NCBI RefSeq assembly: GCF_900217235.1
Contig: NZ_LT907975.1
Coordinates: 1,345,501 to 1,409,500, forward strand
Reading direction: 5' to 3'
DNA from: Pseudodesulfovibrio profundus
Lineage (GTDB): Bacteria > Desulfobacterota > Desulfovibrionia > Desulfovibrionales > Desulfovibrionaceae
DNA length: 64,000 nt
Position 1 is the stretch's first letter. Each line of letters opens with the position of its first letter. Made by a program: the position numbers and the translations under genes. Positions 25,102 through 34,046 of this stretch are shown in pieces. Under the pieces are notes generated by a model. It searched no databases. It saw only the letters and a program-made list of their open reading frames with translations, and was not told the DNA's origin.

Positions 25102-26766
25102 CTACCCTGCTTTGTTCAGCCAGTCCTCCAAATTGAATATTACTGAGTTCTTGCTCAAATGCGCATGGAGAGATTTCTTGTCAGCTTGGGAGTACATGAA
25201 CCGCAAATCGTCTGATTCCAACGTATGCCAGTCTTTTTGAGGGACAGACTTGGTTTTCGGTCTTTTCTTCGAATGAGGCTTTTCATCTGATTCATACCAC
25301 TTCAACGCTATTGATACCAAATCCTTTGTGGCGAGCTCCGGATGTTCTTCGACAACGCGTCTCACAAGCGGAACGATTGCTTCGCTCTCAAAGTCCATGC
25401 TTATCAGCAAGCTGTGAAGCCTTAGGGCTTGGGAGTTCCCTTGGTATGGATCAGAGGTGGCGGCTGATGACCATGGTGGCTTTATAGCGGCCGTAAGCTT
25501 GAGCAGCTTGGTGTCGATGTCGGGGATCATCAAATCCGAAAATTCCGCAATCCGTTCAGGATCACCGGACCGAAGGGCTGCCAGCATCGGGTGTACCGGC
25601 TTCAATTCGTCTTCATACACTTTGTTCAGAATGTTGATCGTAATCCGCTCTACACCCGTCACAATTGCCCTAAGTTGGGCCAGGACAAACAGTTTGACGA
25701 CAATATCCAGAACCCCCTGGGACAAGTCGAACCAACAGTCGCGAATATCATCCATCAGGACCTCATCCCGTTTCTGGAGCCATTGGTAGGTCCATAGTTT
25801 GTCCGTGAAGGCTTTCCATTCAGTTATCCTACTCGTACCCGTTGCTGAATCTATAATCTGAGTTGGAGGCTTCATCGGTTCCCATAGAAGAGAACCGAAG
25901 CCGGCACCACGTCGGCCGGAACGCAGATCCTCTTCAAAAATCGGCCTCGCCTTGGGCGTTCCCACGAATACTACGGGTAAGCCAATGGTGTTCACCAGCG
26001 TAACAAAGAAATTGAGCATTTTGTCGACACCGCCCGACCGCTTGCGGCTAAGGTGCTGAATTTCGTCTATGACGAGCACGCCGATGGCATGAGCGTTTGC
26101 CACCTGGCTCATTTGGGCCAAAAGCGTTTCGATCCCATGCCGTTTCTTGACGTACTTGGTCTCGTAATCCGTATGCAGAACACGGTCCAAGGCCCTGAAA
26201 AAATGGATGCACAAACTCTTCAGGGAACCGTCGTGGGGGCAATCCACCTTGAGATGAACGACTTGGGTAAAATTATGGTCTTCATGGAAAATAACTTGTG
26301 GATACGTTGAAAGGATTCTGTCCAATGACGTGCTCTTTCCGCTTCCGGAACAGCCAATCAGCAACGAGCTCGAAGCGGTTGATTTGACCTGATGAAAACG
26401 AAAGACGTCCAGGTCGCCGGTCATGATGCGCTCATAGCCATTTTGCATATGGGTATTGAGTGAGCCGTCTTCAAGGTTTCTTCCGACGTATCCCTTCCTG
26501 ATCATTATCGAGAGCTTTTCTTCCAGCAGTACGTGAGAAGCGAGCGGTTGGAAAAAATCATCGAGCAACGAGGCAATCATGTGCGCCCGGTCACGCCCCT
26601 CGGCAAAAATGTCTTTAAGATCGTAGTGGACGGAACCGGTCAGGCCTGCCTTGACCTGCTTCACGGAAAGAGTCGACGGCAAGGCCTCGATAAAAGGATT
26701 GCCTCGATACTGGACGATAGCCGATTCCCGGTACACCGCTTTTACCATGTTGGGAGGGAGTGCCAT
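25102..26766 (-). CDS. tnsC: TnsC, AAA+ ATPase regulator of transposition
   Basis: The 554-residue protein (Tn7 TnsC has 555) carries Walker A in LIGCSGSGKSTSLDRIL near residue 140 and Walker B in GVLVIDEIQHLSRKRSGGVD near residue 235. A sensor region, TIGLPVVFVGTPKA, follows. TnsC forms ATP-dependent filaments on target DNA and links TnsD or TnsE to the TnsAB transposase; it also confers target immunity. The start ATG 26766 directly abuts the tnsB stop, with GAGGAG in front. The C-terminal part should contact TnsA and TnsB, as in Tn7. Confidence 0.94.
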   Translation of the reverse strand: MALPPNMVKAVYRESAIVQYRGNPFIEALPSTLSVKQVKAGLTGSVHYDLKDIFAEGRDRAHMIASLLDDFFQPLASHVLLEEKLSIMIRKGYVGRNLEDGSLNTHMQNGYERIMTGDLDVFRFHQVKSTASSSLLIGCSGSGKSTSLDRILSTYPQVIFHEDHNFTQVVHLKVDCPHDGSLKSLCIHFFRALDRVLHTDYETKYVKKRHGIETLLAQMSQVANAHAIGVLVIDEIQHLSRKRSGGVDKMLNFFVTLVNTIGLPVVFVGTPKARPIFEEDLRSGRRGAGFGSLLWEPMKPPTQIIDSATGTSRITEWKAFTDKLWTYQWLQKRDEVLMDDIRDCWFDLSQGVLDIVVKLFVLAQLRAIVTGVERITINILNKVYEDELKPVHPMLAALRSGDPERIAEFSDLMIPDIDTKLLKLTAAIKPPWSSAATSDPYQGNSQALRLHSLLISMDFESEAIVPLVRRVVEEHPELATKDLVSIALKWYESDEKPHSKKRPKTKSVPQKDWHTLESDDLRFMYSQADKKSLHAHLSKNSVIFNLEDWLNKAG

Positions 26767-28854
26767 TTAGTTCTCCTCGTCGCCGAAAAGTTCTTCAATG
26801 AAGTCGGGGTACTCGCCGCTTTCAACCTCATTACCATTCAAAGGCGTCACCTTGGCTCCTGTGGATGTGTCAGGTTGCGCGGGCTTACTGATCAAAGGGC
26901 TCCGCTCCCGTCGCTTCTCCTGCTCCTTATTGCCGCGAATGCTGCCGATTCTCTTGGCTTTGCTCATGCCCTCGGTATCAGGAGCCCGCTCCTCGGCTTC
27001 TTTGATTTTACCTGCGATAAAGCGTTCGTGCTTCCGCTTTTGCGTTTCCATTTCCAATCGACTTTGGGCAGTGACCTTTTTCTGCTTATCCTTGATCTGC
27101 CAGACATCCCAGAAGGAGGCTCCGGCAAACTCCCGTGAGCGTTGCGCCAGATTGCATTGCCAGTATTCGCCGCTGTTTTGCGACGGGAACAAGTAGATGG
27201 TGTCGGCTGAAGACGGATCGTATGCCGCTTGCAGCCCGACCGGCCTGCGCACCCCTTTACCCCTATGGAGCCAGCCTCGTTCAACGATTTCCCTGGAAGT
27301 GTAGTGAACTCCAAACACGGATACTCCCAGCTCGGATACAGTGGCTTTTGTTCGCGGCATGAGACTGATACGAATAGCCTCCTCGGAAGCAGTCCTCAGC
27401 CGTCCTGTACGATTTTGGATACCCCAATTCCATAACGAAAGCGGGGTCATTACCAAATCTGCCGGCATGTCCGAATCGCGATCATATTTTTCCAACACGT
27501 CGTACTGGTTATGCACCAACACGGAGGAAAGAATGATTTCCTTGAAAGCCCGCACAGTAAGCTTGGCGTCCAGTCGGTAGTCTCGTCCTCCGTGCTTCTT
27601 CACGAGAGTCTTCTCGACAACGCCTGGCGCGAATGGCTTGAACTCGGACTGGATTGTCCGGAAATTCCGTTCGACAATACCTTTGGCGTCACCTCTATAT
27701 GGAGGAGTGTTTTCGATCCTGACCGAAAAGCATGCTTCCAACGATTCAATCTGATGGCCCAACAGTTCTCCTCTGTCGGCCAGTATGGCGTCCGGCAAAC
27801 CGACAGCGGGCCAATCTTCTTCCGTGATCTCAAAGCCGTATTCTTTGCAGAACTGAACCTTGTCGGTCATGGACATAACGAGTGCTTGGAGTGCTGCGGG
27901 GTAGGAAGCATTTTCGAACCCGACATAGAGGCCGGTGACCATGCGGCTGAATACGTCGATGACGAAGTAGACGACCGGCCGTCCGACGATATTGCGCCTG
28001 TCGCTGTCCGAGACCAGATAGATGTCGGCTATGGTCGCATCAATCTCATATCTTGAGCCAGGTCCGAGGGCGTCCACGTTGGCCGTAGAAGAAATTGGCC
28101 TGACATCCTTGTCGTACTCGATGCGGCTTGTCCGCTTTTTCAGCTTTTCGACCGTTCCGTATTCACGCTTGTAAAAATGCAGCATCTGCCAGTTGGTCGG
28201 AATTTCCGATTCGGGTGTGCCGGGAAAATGGTTTTCATAAAGATCAATAAATCTGCGGTGTGCGTAGGGGAAGCTGCTCCCTTTGTCCTTCAGCAGATAT
28301 TTGTTGATCGCAATCCGGAACAACCGCTCCGTCTGTTCGTCAACCACGGCGCCGACTCCGGGCATGTGTTTACGAGGTCTTCCGAGCTTTTTGGTTGTCG
28401 CCTTGCGTTTTTTCCCCTTTCCCCCGGAATTCCTGTAGTCCGGCAACAGGGCATTAGGGATTTGACCGCGTTGCCAGTAACGCCGGATCATCTTGTAAAG
28501 ATGAGGCAAAGAGGTGTGCTTTTTCTCGACGGTCTCCGCAATCAGGGCACCGCGTACCTTGGGATCGTAATATGAAGGATCGTTAACGATGGCCTGAATC
28601 AAATCGTAATTCTTGTCCCGTTTTATCTGGGCTTTGCTACCTTGCTCCGGTGTACTGAAAGCAAGTTCCACGAACGGGTCGTCGGTCCTCGAAAGGGTGC
28701 CGTCGTCAAAGCCTTTCTGCAAATCTCTGACAAGCACGATCGAAGGGAATGCTTTGGGATCATCCACGCCGATCCACACTAATTCCTCCCCGTGCAGGGA
28801 CAAAACCCTGAACAACGCTCCATCACATTTCAGGACTTCATTTATTCTGAACAT
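26767..28854 (-). CDS. tnsB: TnsB, DDE transposase
   Basis: This is the rve-superfamily transposase that binds the end repeats and cuts the 3' strands. Counting from MFRINEV, the catalytic acids are D272 (YEIDATIADIYLV), D360 (ILADRGELLGH) and E395 (AKGIVERNFRTIQ), each one less than D273, D361 and E396 of Tn7 TnsB. Length is 695 residues against 702 in Tn7. I chose ATG 28854, which has GAGGAGGATCTTC upstream; the frame is open 34 codons earlier, but that part would lie inside tnsA. The tnsA stop overlaps by 17 bp, so the two subunits are translationally coupled. Confidence 0.96.
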   Translation of the reverse strand: MFRINEVLKCDGALFRVLSLHGEELVWIGVDDPKAFPSIVLVRDLQKGFDDGTLSRTDDPFVELAFSTPEQGSKAQIKRDKNYDLIQAIVNDPSYYDPKVRGALIAETVEKKHTSLPHLYKMIRRYWQRGQIPNALLPDYRNSGGKGKKRKATTKKLGRPRKHMPGVGAVVDEQTERLFRIAINKYLLKDKGSSFPYAHRRFIDLYENHFPGTPESEIPTNWQMLHFYKREYGTVEKLKKRTSRIEYDKDVRPISSTANVDALGPGSRYEIDATIADIYLVSDSDRRNIVGRPVVYFVIDVFSRMVTGLYVGFENASYPAALQALVMSMTDKVQFCKEYGFEITEEDWPAVGLPDAILADRGELLGHQIESLEACFSVRIENTPPYRGDAKGIVERNFRTIQSEFKPFAPGVVEKTLVKKHGGRDYRLDAKLTVRAFKEIILSSVLVHNQYDVLEKYDRDSDMPADLVMTPLSLWNWGIQNRTGRLRTASEEAIRISLMPRTKATVSELGVSVFGVHYTSREIVERGWLHRGKGVRRPVGLQAAYDPSSADTIYLFPSQNSGEYWQCNLAQRSREFAGASFWDVWQIKDKQKKVTAQSRLEMETQKRKHERFIAGKIKEAEERAPDTEGMSKAKRIGSIRGNKEQEKRRERSPLISKPAQPDTSTGAKVTPLNGNEVESGEYPDFIEELFGDEEN

Positions 28855-29665
28855 GAAGATCCTCCTCGGTGCCCCACGAATCCGCAAGAGCCAAATCGGC
28901 AGGCGTGAGCTTGGTGGAAATCTTGAATATATCAAATGTGAATATGCGCTGGGCAAGAAGCTGCCTGATTTCCCTCAGGGATTCGCCCGGCGGTTGCTCA
29001 TAGGCAACATCAATCTTTTTGGCGATGTTGGTGAGCGTTGTTTTGGGGTTGGCAGCGAAATGATAGCTGTACGTATCGACAAGCTGCGGCAAGTCTTCGG
29101 CGGCGATTTCGTCCCGTTGTGCCGGGTAAAGCCATTTGATGTTCTGGAAGACGATGGCAGGGATTTCTTTCTCCGTGATCAAAAACCACGGCACATCCTT
29201 GTGCTCCCAATACCGACGTTCAAGCTCAAGCTTTTCCATGACGCGCGACTTTATGAGGTCCTCGGAACGTTTGGCTTGCAAGGCAAATTTCGGAAGGTCT
29301 TTGTGCGTGGAGTTCGCCAGAAAGTCCGACGACATGACCTGCTCGACGCCAGCCACAGCAGGATGCTGGATGCCGCACTCTGCTGCTATCTCAAGGGTCA
29401 GTTCTCTCTGAAGAGAAAACTGCTCTCTGATCTCAACAATATCCGGCTGCCATTCGAGAATGAGGAAGACCGCCAGTTCAAGATCGGAAAAGAGGTGGTG
29501 GGTTCTTTGCGACTTGTGTCCGAACACGCGGTGGGACCGTCCCCGTGAAGGGAGATCGCGCACGGTCAGCCATGGTTTATAGTCACGGCCTCTGCCGTCA
29601 CCGCGCCCTTCCTTGATCCATTTCCGGATCTTGGGCTCGGTCAGAGAATACTTGTTGTTGGCCAT
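28838..29665 (-). CDS. tnsA: TnsA, restriction-endonuclease-like 5'-strand nuclease
   Basis: The 275-residue protein is a type-II endonuclease fold enzyme that cuts the 5' strands so that transposition is cut-and-paste. Its catalytic residues fall at E63 (FSDLELAV), D114 (VMSSDFL) and K132 (FALQAKRS), the same numbers as in Tn7 TnsA. The C-terminal domain should contact TnsB and TnsC. It is the first gene of the tns operon. Its ATG is 56 bp from the first end repeat, so its promoter probably lies within or next to the right end, where TnsB binding could repress it, as in Tn7. Confidence 0.95.
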   Translation of the reverse strand: MANNKYSLTEPKIRKWIKEGRGDGRGRDYKPWLTVRDLPSRGRSHRVFGHKSQRTHHLFSDLELAVFLILEWQPDIVEIREQFSLQRELTLEIAAECGIQHPAVAGVEQVMSSDFLANSTHKDLPKFALQAKRSEDLIKSRVMEKLELERRYWEHKDVPWFLITEKEIPAIVFQNIKWLYPAQRDEIAAEDLPQLVDTYSYHFAANPKTTLTNIAKKIDVAYEQPPGESLREIRQLLAQRIFTFDIFKISTKLTPADLALADSWGTEEDLHVQNK

Positions 29666-29720
29666 AAGAAAACCGCTCCTAGCTTGCTCATTATGAACAA
29701 CATACCAGAAGCGGTTTCAC

Positions 29721-29805
29721 TTAACAACTTTATTACTTACTTAACAACTTTATTACTCACTAAACAACTTTATTACTCACTAAACAACTTTATTACTCAC
29801 CCACA
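29721..29805. repeat. Right end of the Tn7-like transposon: four 20-bp repeats and TGTGGG terminus
   Basis: Four abutting 20-bp units, close to TTAACAACTTTATTACTCAC, occupy 29721-29740, 29741-29760, 29761-29780 and 29781-29800. The last two are identical and the others differ at one or two positions. The outer five bases CCACA (29801-29805) complete the terminal TGTGGG read inward. Tn7 has four overlapping TnsB sites in its right end and the same TGTGGG tip. The bases CGGCC at 29806-29810 are the expected 5-bp target duplication. Confidence 0.92.
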
Positions 29806-32638
29806 CGGCCTTTTCCTGCTGAGGCCTTGAGATGCCCACTGTTACCGTTTTGGCCTGATGGCGGATGGTATCGATGGGACGGGTCATTTCTTCGATGGCC
29901 TTGTTCAGGATGGTCAGGATATCGGCAAGGCGTGCTTCGGATGCCTGGATGGAAGAAGCCTGACTGACCAGCCACAGCATGTAGTTGGCCAGAGCTGCGG
30001 CAACACGGGCAGGCAAGGCGGAATCCGTTGCACCGGAGGCGATTCGCTCGTTGCAGGAGTTGAGCTGAACGAGCAGTTCCTCGCGATCAAACTTGCTTTC
30101 ATCCTCGATCATCTCGGACAGGAAGGTCCGCGCGTTGCGGAACGGCTCGGCGTGGGCGTCGATGGCCTTGGCAGCGCTGATGCCCCACCAGTGACCGGCC
30201 ACGGTTTCCGTCACGAAATCAAGTCCACCGCCAACGCGGGGTACCTTGATCACTGCTTCCGCCACGCTGTCGAAACGATCCTCATCACTGGCGCAGAAAA
30301 CAATGGGCGAACCATTGTGGGCCTTGAAGATGGTTGTTTCCTTGACGGTATCGCTGACGACCATTTCCGGCAGGTCCGAAGCCATGACCAACGTCAGCGG
30401 CTCGGTGGAGAGGTCGATGTGTTTCTTGTCTTCGGTCACATCGCAGGGAATGGATTTGTAGCACAGCTCCGAGAGCTTGATGCGCACTTCCTGGGCCGCG
30501 ATGCAGTTGGCGCCGTTGCCGACCAGTGCCCAGTAACGATGCACTGGTGCGTACTTGCGGGCCACTTCGGCGATGGCTTCCTTGCCGTCCAGCACCTCGT
30601 CGATCTTGTTGGGCAGATTCTCCAACGCTTCAATCTCCGGCAGGGAGGACTTGGCGTCAAGTTCGCCAAGGACATTGGCCAGCCACAGGGAGAGCAGCTT
30701 GCCTGCCGCCACCTGCGAATAGAAAGCCTTGGTCGAGGCAACAGCCATTTCCACATCACGACCATTACTGGTGTAGATGTAGGAATCGGACTTCTGGACC
30801 AGCGGGGAGTTGCGGCGGTTGACGATGCAGTTGATCCACGCGCCACGGTCACGGCACAGATCGACCACGCGGTTGGTATCAGTGGTGGTGCCGGACTGGG
30901 AGACCGGAATCAGGATGACATCATCCATGGGCTCGTCACCCATGAACCCGATCAGCTCGGAACCGGTGTAATTCTCGATGGATATATCGGTTTTGCCCAG
31001 AGTGTGACGCAGCAGCGAAGCCACGGCCATGGCAGCCACGGCAGCCGTCCCCTGTCCCACAGCCACGATGCGCCGGATGGGACGATCCGTGTCCTGAATC
31101 CGTTTGACCAGATCAGGACCGTTGCCAAACCCTTCGGGCAGGAAGGTGACGCCGTCGTTCTCCTTCACATACTTGCCGTGCAGGGTGTTGCGCACGGAGC
31201 TGGAAGCTTCGTGGACTTCCTTTTCGATGTAGTGATTGTATTTTCCGCGAAAAATGTCGCGGGAGAAGATTTCGATTTTCTCTTCCTTGAGCTTTTCGGT
31301 CTCGCCATTGTCCAGATACTTGGCCTCGGGAACGGAACCGGCCGGGTCGGTATCCCGAAGAATGACGGACACGCCGCCCTGACGGTGGACCGCCATGGGG
31401 TAGGAAGAACGAGCCCGCGCTGCCATGCCATAAGCCTCGGAAGCGACCAGCCAGCCATCAAGAGTGTGACCGACATAGAAGCTCTGTCCGCTGCCCTTCT
31501 GGGCCAGGAACTGGCTGTCGAAGTCGCTCAGGTTCTGCATGACCACGGCCAGGGAACCTTCGCACCGCTTGAGCACGTTGCGGAAACGGTCCTCGGCATC
31601 GCCTTCGGCGGGATTGTCCAGATGGAACAGAACCGGAAGGATTTTGGCGTCAGTGGAAATTACGGGTGGGATGTAAGCGCCCTTGGACAGGACGGTCTCT
31701 TCGACAAGTGTCCGATAGTTGTCCACATCCCCGTTAAGCACGAACATGGTGCGTTCCAGTCCGGTGGACACATCACCTTCCACCAGCCCGTCAACGGGAT
31801 GGCAGTTGGGGACGGAAATAATGCCGTTGGATGCCCAGCGGGTGTGCGCGATGATATTCAGCGTCGCCAGGCCGGAAGCCATGTCCCACAGCAGAGAGTC
31901 AGACTGGATGGCCTCTCGCAGTACCGCGCCGTTATCACCTAGCTGCCCGACCAACTGCGCGACCTTGTACAGGAAGCGACAGACAGTGCGACCATCGTCC
32001 AGCTTACGCAGCAAGACCTGACGCGTATCGGCATTGGCGATGGATGAACGCGCTTCCAACTCGGCCTTCTGGCCTGCGTCCAGAGCCGCCTCGGGATCGA
32101 TGCCTTCAGGCAGTATGAATGCCACGGCAACGCCGGCGGAGTCACGACCACGGACTTCCAGCTTATCGATGGATTCCAGAACCTGCTCGATACCCCAGGA
32201 CAGGAAATGCTTGTCGCGGGCCTCGACATCCTCAGCAATGGCCGAAGGCATGATGGCCAGCGTCCGTTTCACATTCTCCAGAACTTCCTGCTCGATCTGC
32301 CAGAGATAGTCGTCCAACTGTTCACGCAGGGCTTCCAGTTCATCGGTTCTCGGTCCCTGTTCCAGCTTGACGGCAGCCGCATTCCGTAGATTGCGGATGA
32401 TATCCCGGATGGACTCCAGCGTACCACGGGTCTCCTTGTCGGCGACCAGTTGGTAATGCAGGCCAAAGGCCATCAAATCATAAAAACGAGCCGCCAGGTC
32501 CTCCAGAGGAGCCTTGGCCGCCATCAAATCATCGCCACCCGCAGCTTTCTTGAATCCGTCTTCAAGCGAAGCCAGCCAAGAGGTATCGGAGGGTTCGGTC
32601 CACAGCCTGTTGCTCAAAAAACTCGCAATGCCGCACAT
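29780..32638 (-). CDS. glmS: Large GlmS-type glucosamine-6-phosphate synthase, 3' end altered by Tn7-like insertion
   Basis: The enzyme makes glucosamine-6-phosphate from fructose-6-phosphate and glutamine, the entry step for amino sugars. The start is ATG 32638, which places the nucleophile at Cys2 (MCGIASF). Other amidotransferase parts are RGRDSAGVAVAF, IIAHTRWASNG near residue 270 and LNGDVDNY. Two SIS domains follow, with PVSQSGTTTDTN and MAVASTKAFYSQV. At 952 residues it is much longer than E. coli GlmS (609), largely through an insert of about 190 residues before the HTRWA motif. The C-terminus HQAKTVTVG aligns with the E. coli end. The last eight codons (VWVSNKVV) and stop lie in or at the transposon end, so the native C-terminus has been replaced. 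It is 13 bp downstream of manC. Confidence 0.9.
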   Translation of the reverse strand: MCGIASFLSNRLWTEPSDTSWLASLEDGFKKAAGGDDLMAAKAPLEDLAARFYDLMAFGLHYQLVADKETRGTLESIRDIIRNLRNAAAVKLEQGPRTDELEALREQLDDYLWQIEQEVLENVKRTLAIMPSAIAEDVEARDKHFLSWGIEQVLESIDKLEVRGRDSAGVAVAFILPEGIDPEAALDAGQKAELEARSSIANADTRQVLLRKLDDGRTVCRFLYKVAQLVGQLGDNGAVLREAIQSDSLLWDMASGLATLNIIAHTRWASNGIISVPNCHPVDGLVEGDVSTGLERTMFVLNGDVDNYRTLVEETVLSKGAYIPPVISTDAKILPVLFHLDNPAEGDAEDRFRNVLKRCEGSLAVVMQNLSDFDSQFLAQKGSGQSFYVGHTLDGWLVASEAYGMAARARSSYPMAVHRQGGVSVILRDTDPAGSVPEAKYLDNGETEKLKEEKIEIFSRDIFRGKYNHYIEKEVHEASSSVRNTLHGKYVKENDGVTFLPEGFGNGPDLVKRIQDTDRPIRRIVAVGQGTAAVAAMAVASLLRHTLGKTDISIENYTGSELIGFMGDEPMDDVILIPVSQSGTTTDTNRVVDLCRDRGAWINCIVNRRNSPLVQKSDSYIYTSNGRDVEMAVASTKAFYSQVAAGKLLSLWLANVLGELDAKSSLPEIEALENLPNKIDEVLDGKEAIAEVARKYAPVHRYWALVGNGANCIAAQEVRIKLSELCYKSIPCDVTEDKKHIDLSTEPLTLVMASDLPEMVVSDTVKETTIFKAHNGSPIVFCASDEDRFDSVAEAVIKVPRVGGGLDFVTETVAGHWWGISAAKAIDAHAEPFRNARTFLSEMIEDESKFDREELLVQLNSCNERIASGATDSALPARVAAALANYMLWLVSQASSIQASEARLADILTILNKAIEEMTRPIDTIRHQAKTVTVGISRPQQEKAVWVSNKVV

Positions 32639-32651
32639 AATAAACTCACCC

Positions 32652-34046
32652 TTATCGTTTGTACTTGTCCTTGAAACGAACAATGTCGTCTTCGCCGAGA
32701 TAGCTGCCGGTCTGCACCTCAATCAACTCAAGAGGTATTTTACCGGGATTCTCCAGTCGATGCACATTGCCTAACGGAATGTAGGTTGATTGGTCCTCGG
32801 ACAGGATTTCCTCATGATCGCCATTGACGACCTTGGCCGTGCCCTTGACCACCACCCAATGTTCCGCCCGGTGGAAATGTTTTTGCAGTGAAAGAACTTC
32901 GCCCGGTTTCACGACGATTCGCTTGACCTGAAACCGGTCCTCCATGGTGATGCATTCAAAGCTGCCCCATGGACGATACACCGTCAGGTGCGCTTCTGTC
33001 TCCGTGCGGTTCGCGGCCTTGAGGCGATTGACCACATCCTTCATGCCGTCGAGCTTGTCATTGGCAGCCACAAGCACCGCATCCGGGGTTTCGACCACGG
33101 TAATATCTTCCAACCCGAGGGTCACCACCAGACGACCCGAAGAACGAACATAGCAGTTCTTCGTATCTTCCAGAAGGACGTCGCCCAATGCGCTGTTGCC
33201 ATTGGCATCCTTGGGATTGATGTCGTGCAGACTGGACCAGGTACCGAGGTCCTGCCAGCTTTTGCCGAAGGGAACCACTTCGATATCCTGAATCTTTTCC
33301 ATGACCGCATAGTCGATGGAATCGGACGGGCATTGCTCAAAGGCTTCCCTGTCCAGACAGGTGAAATCAAGGTCCTCGAAACTGCCTTCCACTGCCTTGC
33401 GGCACTGACGCAGCATTTCGGGAGCAAATTCTTCCAAAGCGTCAAGGTAGCGGGCAGCGCGGAACATGAAAATACCACTATTCCACAGGTAGTCGCCTGA
33501 CTGCACATACTCTTCTGCCGTAGCCAGATCAGGCTTTTCAACGAATTGGCGGACCCGGCATACCGAGCCGTCTACGCTCTCGCCCTGCTGAATATACCCG
33601 TATCCCGTATTCGGTGCGTCGGGTACAATGCCGAAACAGACGAAATGGTCTTGTTTCGCCCGCTCGTACCCTGCCTCGACCGCTGTTCGGAAGGCTTTCA
33701 GATCGTCGATGGCATGATCGGCCGGAGCCACCAGCATGATGGAATCAGGATCGGCCATGAGCGCGGCAAGGGCAACGGCCGGAGCAGTATTGCGCCCGAC
33801 CGGTTCCAGCACCAGTTTGCCGTCTATACCGCGCTGGCGCATCTCTTCTGCCACCAGAAAACGGTGCTCGCTGTTGCAGACCACGATGGGTGCCGTGGTC
33901 TCACCAAGACTGGTACACCGCTCCAAGGCATCGCCAAAGAGCACGCGCCCCTCGGATACCTCAATAAACTGTTTCGGATACAAGGTTCTGGAAAGAGGCC
34001 ACAGGCGAGTGCCTTTGCCTCCGCACAGAATCACCGGTTGTATCAT
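32652..34046 (-). CDS. manC: Mannose-1-phosphate guanylyltransferase / mannose-6-phosphate isomerase
   Basis: The bifunctional 464-residue enzyme supplies GDP-mannose for polysaccharide. The N-terminal nucleotidyltransferase domain has the signature LCGGKGTRLWPLSRTLYPKQF at residues 7-27 and EKPD near 160. The C-terminal cupin-type isomerase domain shows RPWGSFECI, KRIVVKPGEVLSLQKHFHRAEHW (metal ligands) and DQSTYIPLGNVHRLENPG. Length and domain order are normal for type-II enzymes (ManC/AlgA/XanB). It forms a two-gene unit with glmS. The 293 bp upstream (34047-34339) contain no gene, and I see no clear promoter there. Confidence 0.95.
   Translation of the reverse strand: MIQPVILCGGKGTRLWPLSRTLYPKQFIEVSEGRVLFGDALERCTSLGETTAPIVVCNSEHRFLVAEEMRQRGIDGKLVLEPVGRNTAPAVALAALMADPDSIMLVAPADHAIDDLKAFRTAVEAGYERAKQDHFVCFGIVPDAPNTGYGYIQQGESVDGSVCRVRQFVEKPDLATAEEYVQSGDYLWNSGIFMFRAARYLDALEEFAPEMLRQCRKAVEGSFEDLDFTCLDREAFEQCPSDSIDYAVMEKIQDIEVVPFGKSWQDLGTWSSLHDINPKDANGNSALGDVLLEDTKNCYVRSSGRLVVTLGLEDITVVETPDAVLVAANDKLDGMKDVVNRLKAANRTETEAHLTVYRPWGSFECITMEDRFQVKRIVVKPGEVLSLQKHFHRAEHWVVVKGTAKVVNGDHEEILSEDQSTYIPLGNVHRLENPGKIPLELIEVQTGSYLGEDDIVRFKDKYKR

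Larger units (their letters stand above)
14228..29805. mobile_element. Tn7-like transposon with tnsABCDE at the glmS site (left limit uncertain)
   Basis: The element contains five tns genes in the order and sizes of Tn7 (275, 695, 554, 503 and 539 residues). It ends in TGTGGG at 29805-29800 inside the 3' end of a glmS-type gene. That terminus is exactly 25 nt beyond the codon that aligns with the E. coli glmS stop, the spacing produced by TnsD-directed insertion. Cargo between about 14.3 and 21.9 kb includes a PP-loop gene, a HEPN/RES gene and several insertion sequences, and much of it is AT-rich relative to the backbone. The right limit is firm. The left limit given is only the best candidate (see 14178-14311) and may be wrong or deleted. 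Confidence 0.7.

Noticed and set aside
29721-29800. Regular tandem repeats as a CRISPR array
   Set aside because: The 20-bp units abut with no spacers, have a transposon terminus next to them and no cas genes nearby; they are end repeats of the Tn7-like element.
29858-31942. 694-codon open frame on the plus strand opposite glmS
   Set aside because: It is antisense to a well-defined enzyme and shows no domain; GC-rich coding DNA often leaves such long opposite frames open.
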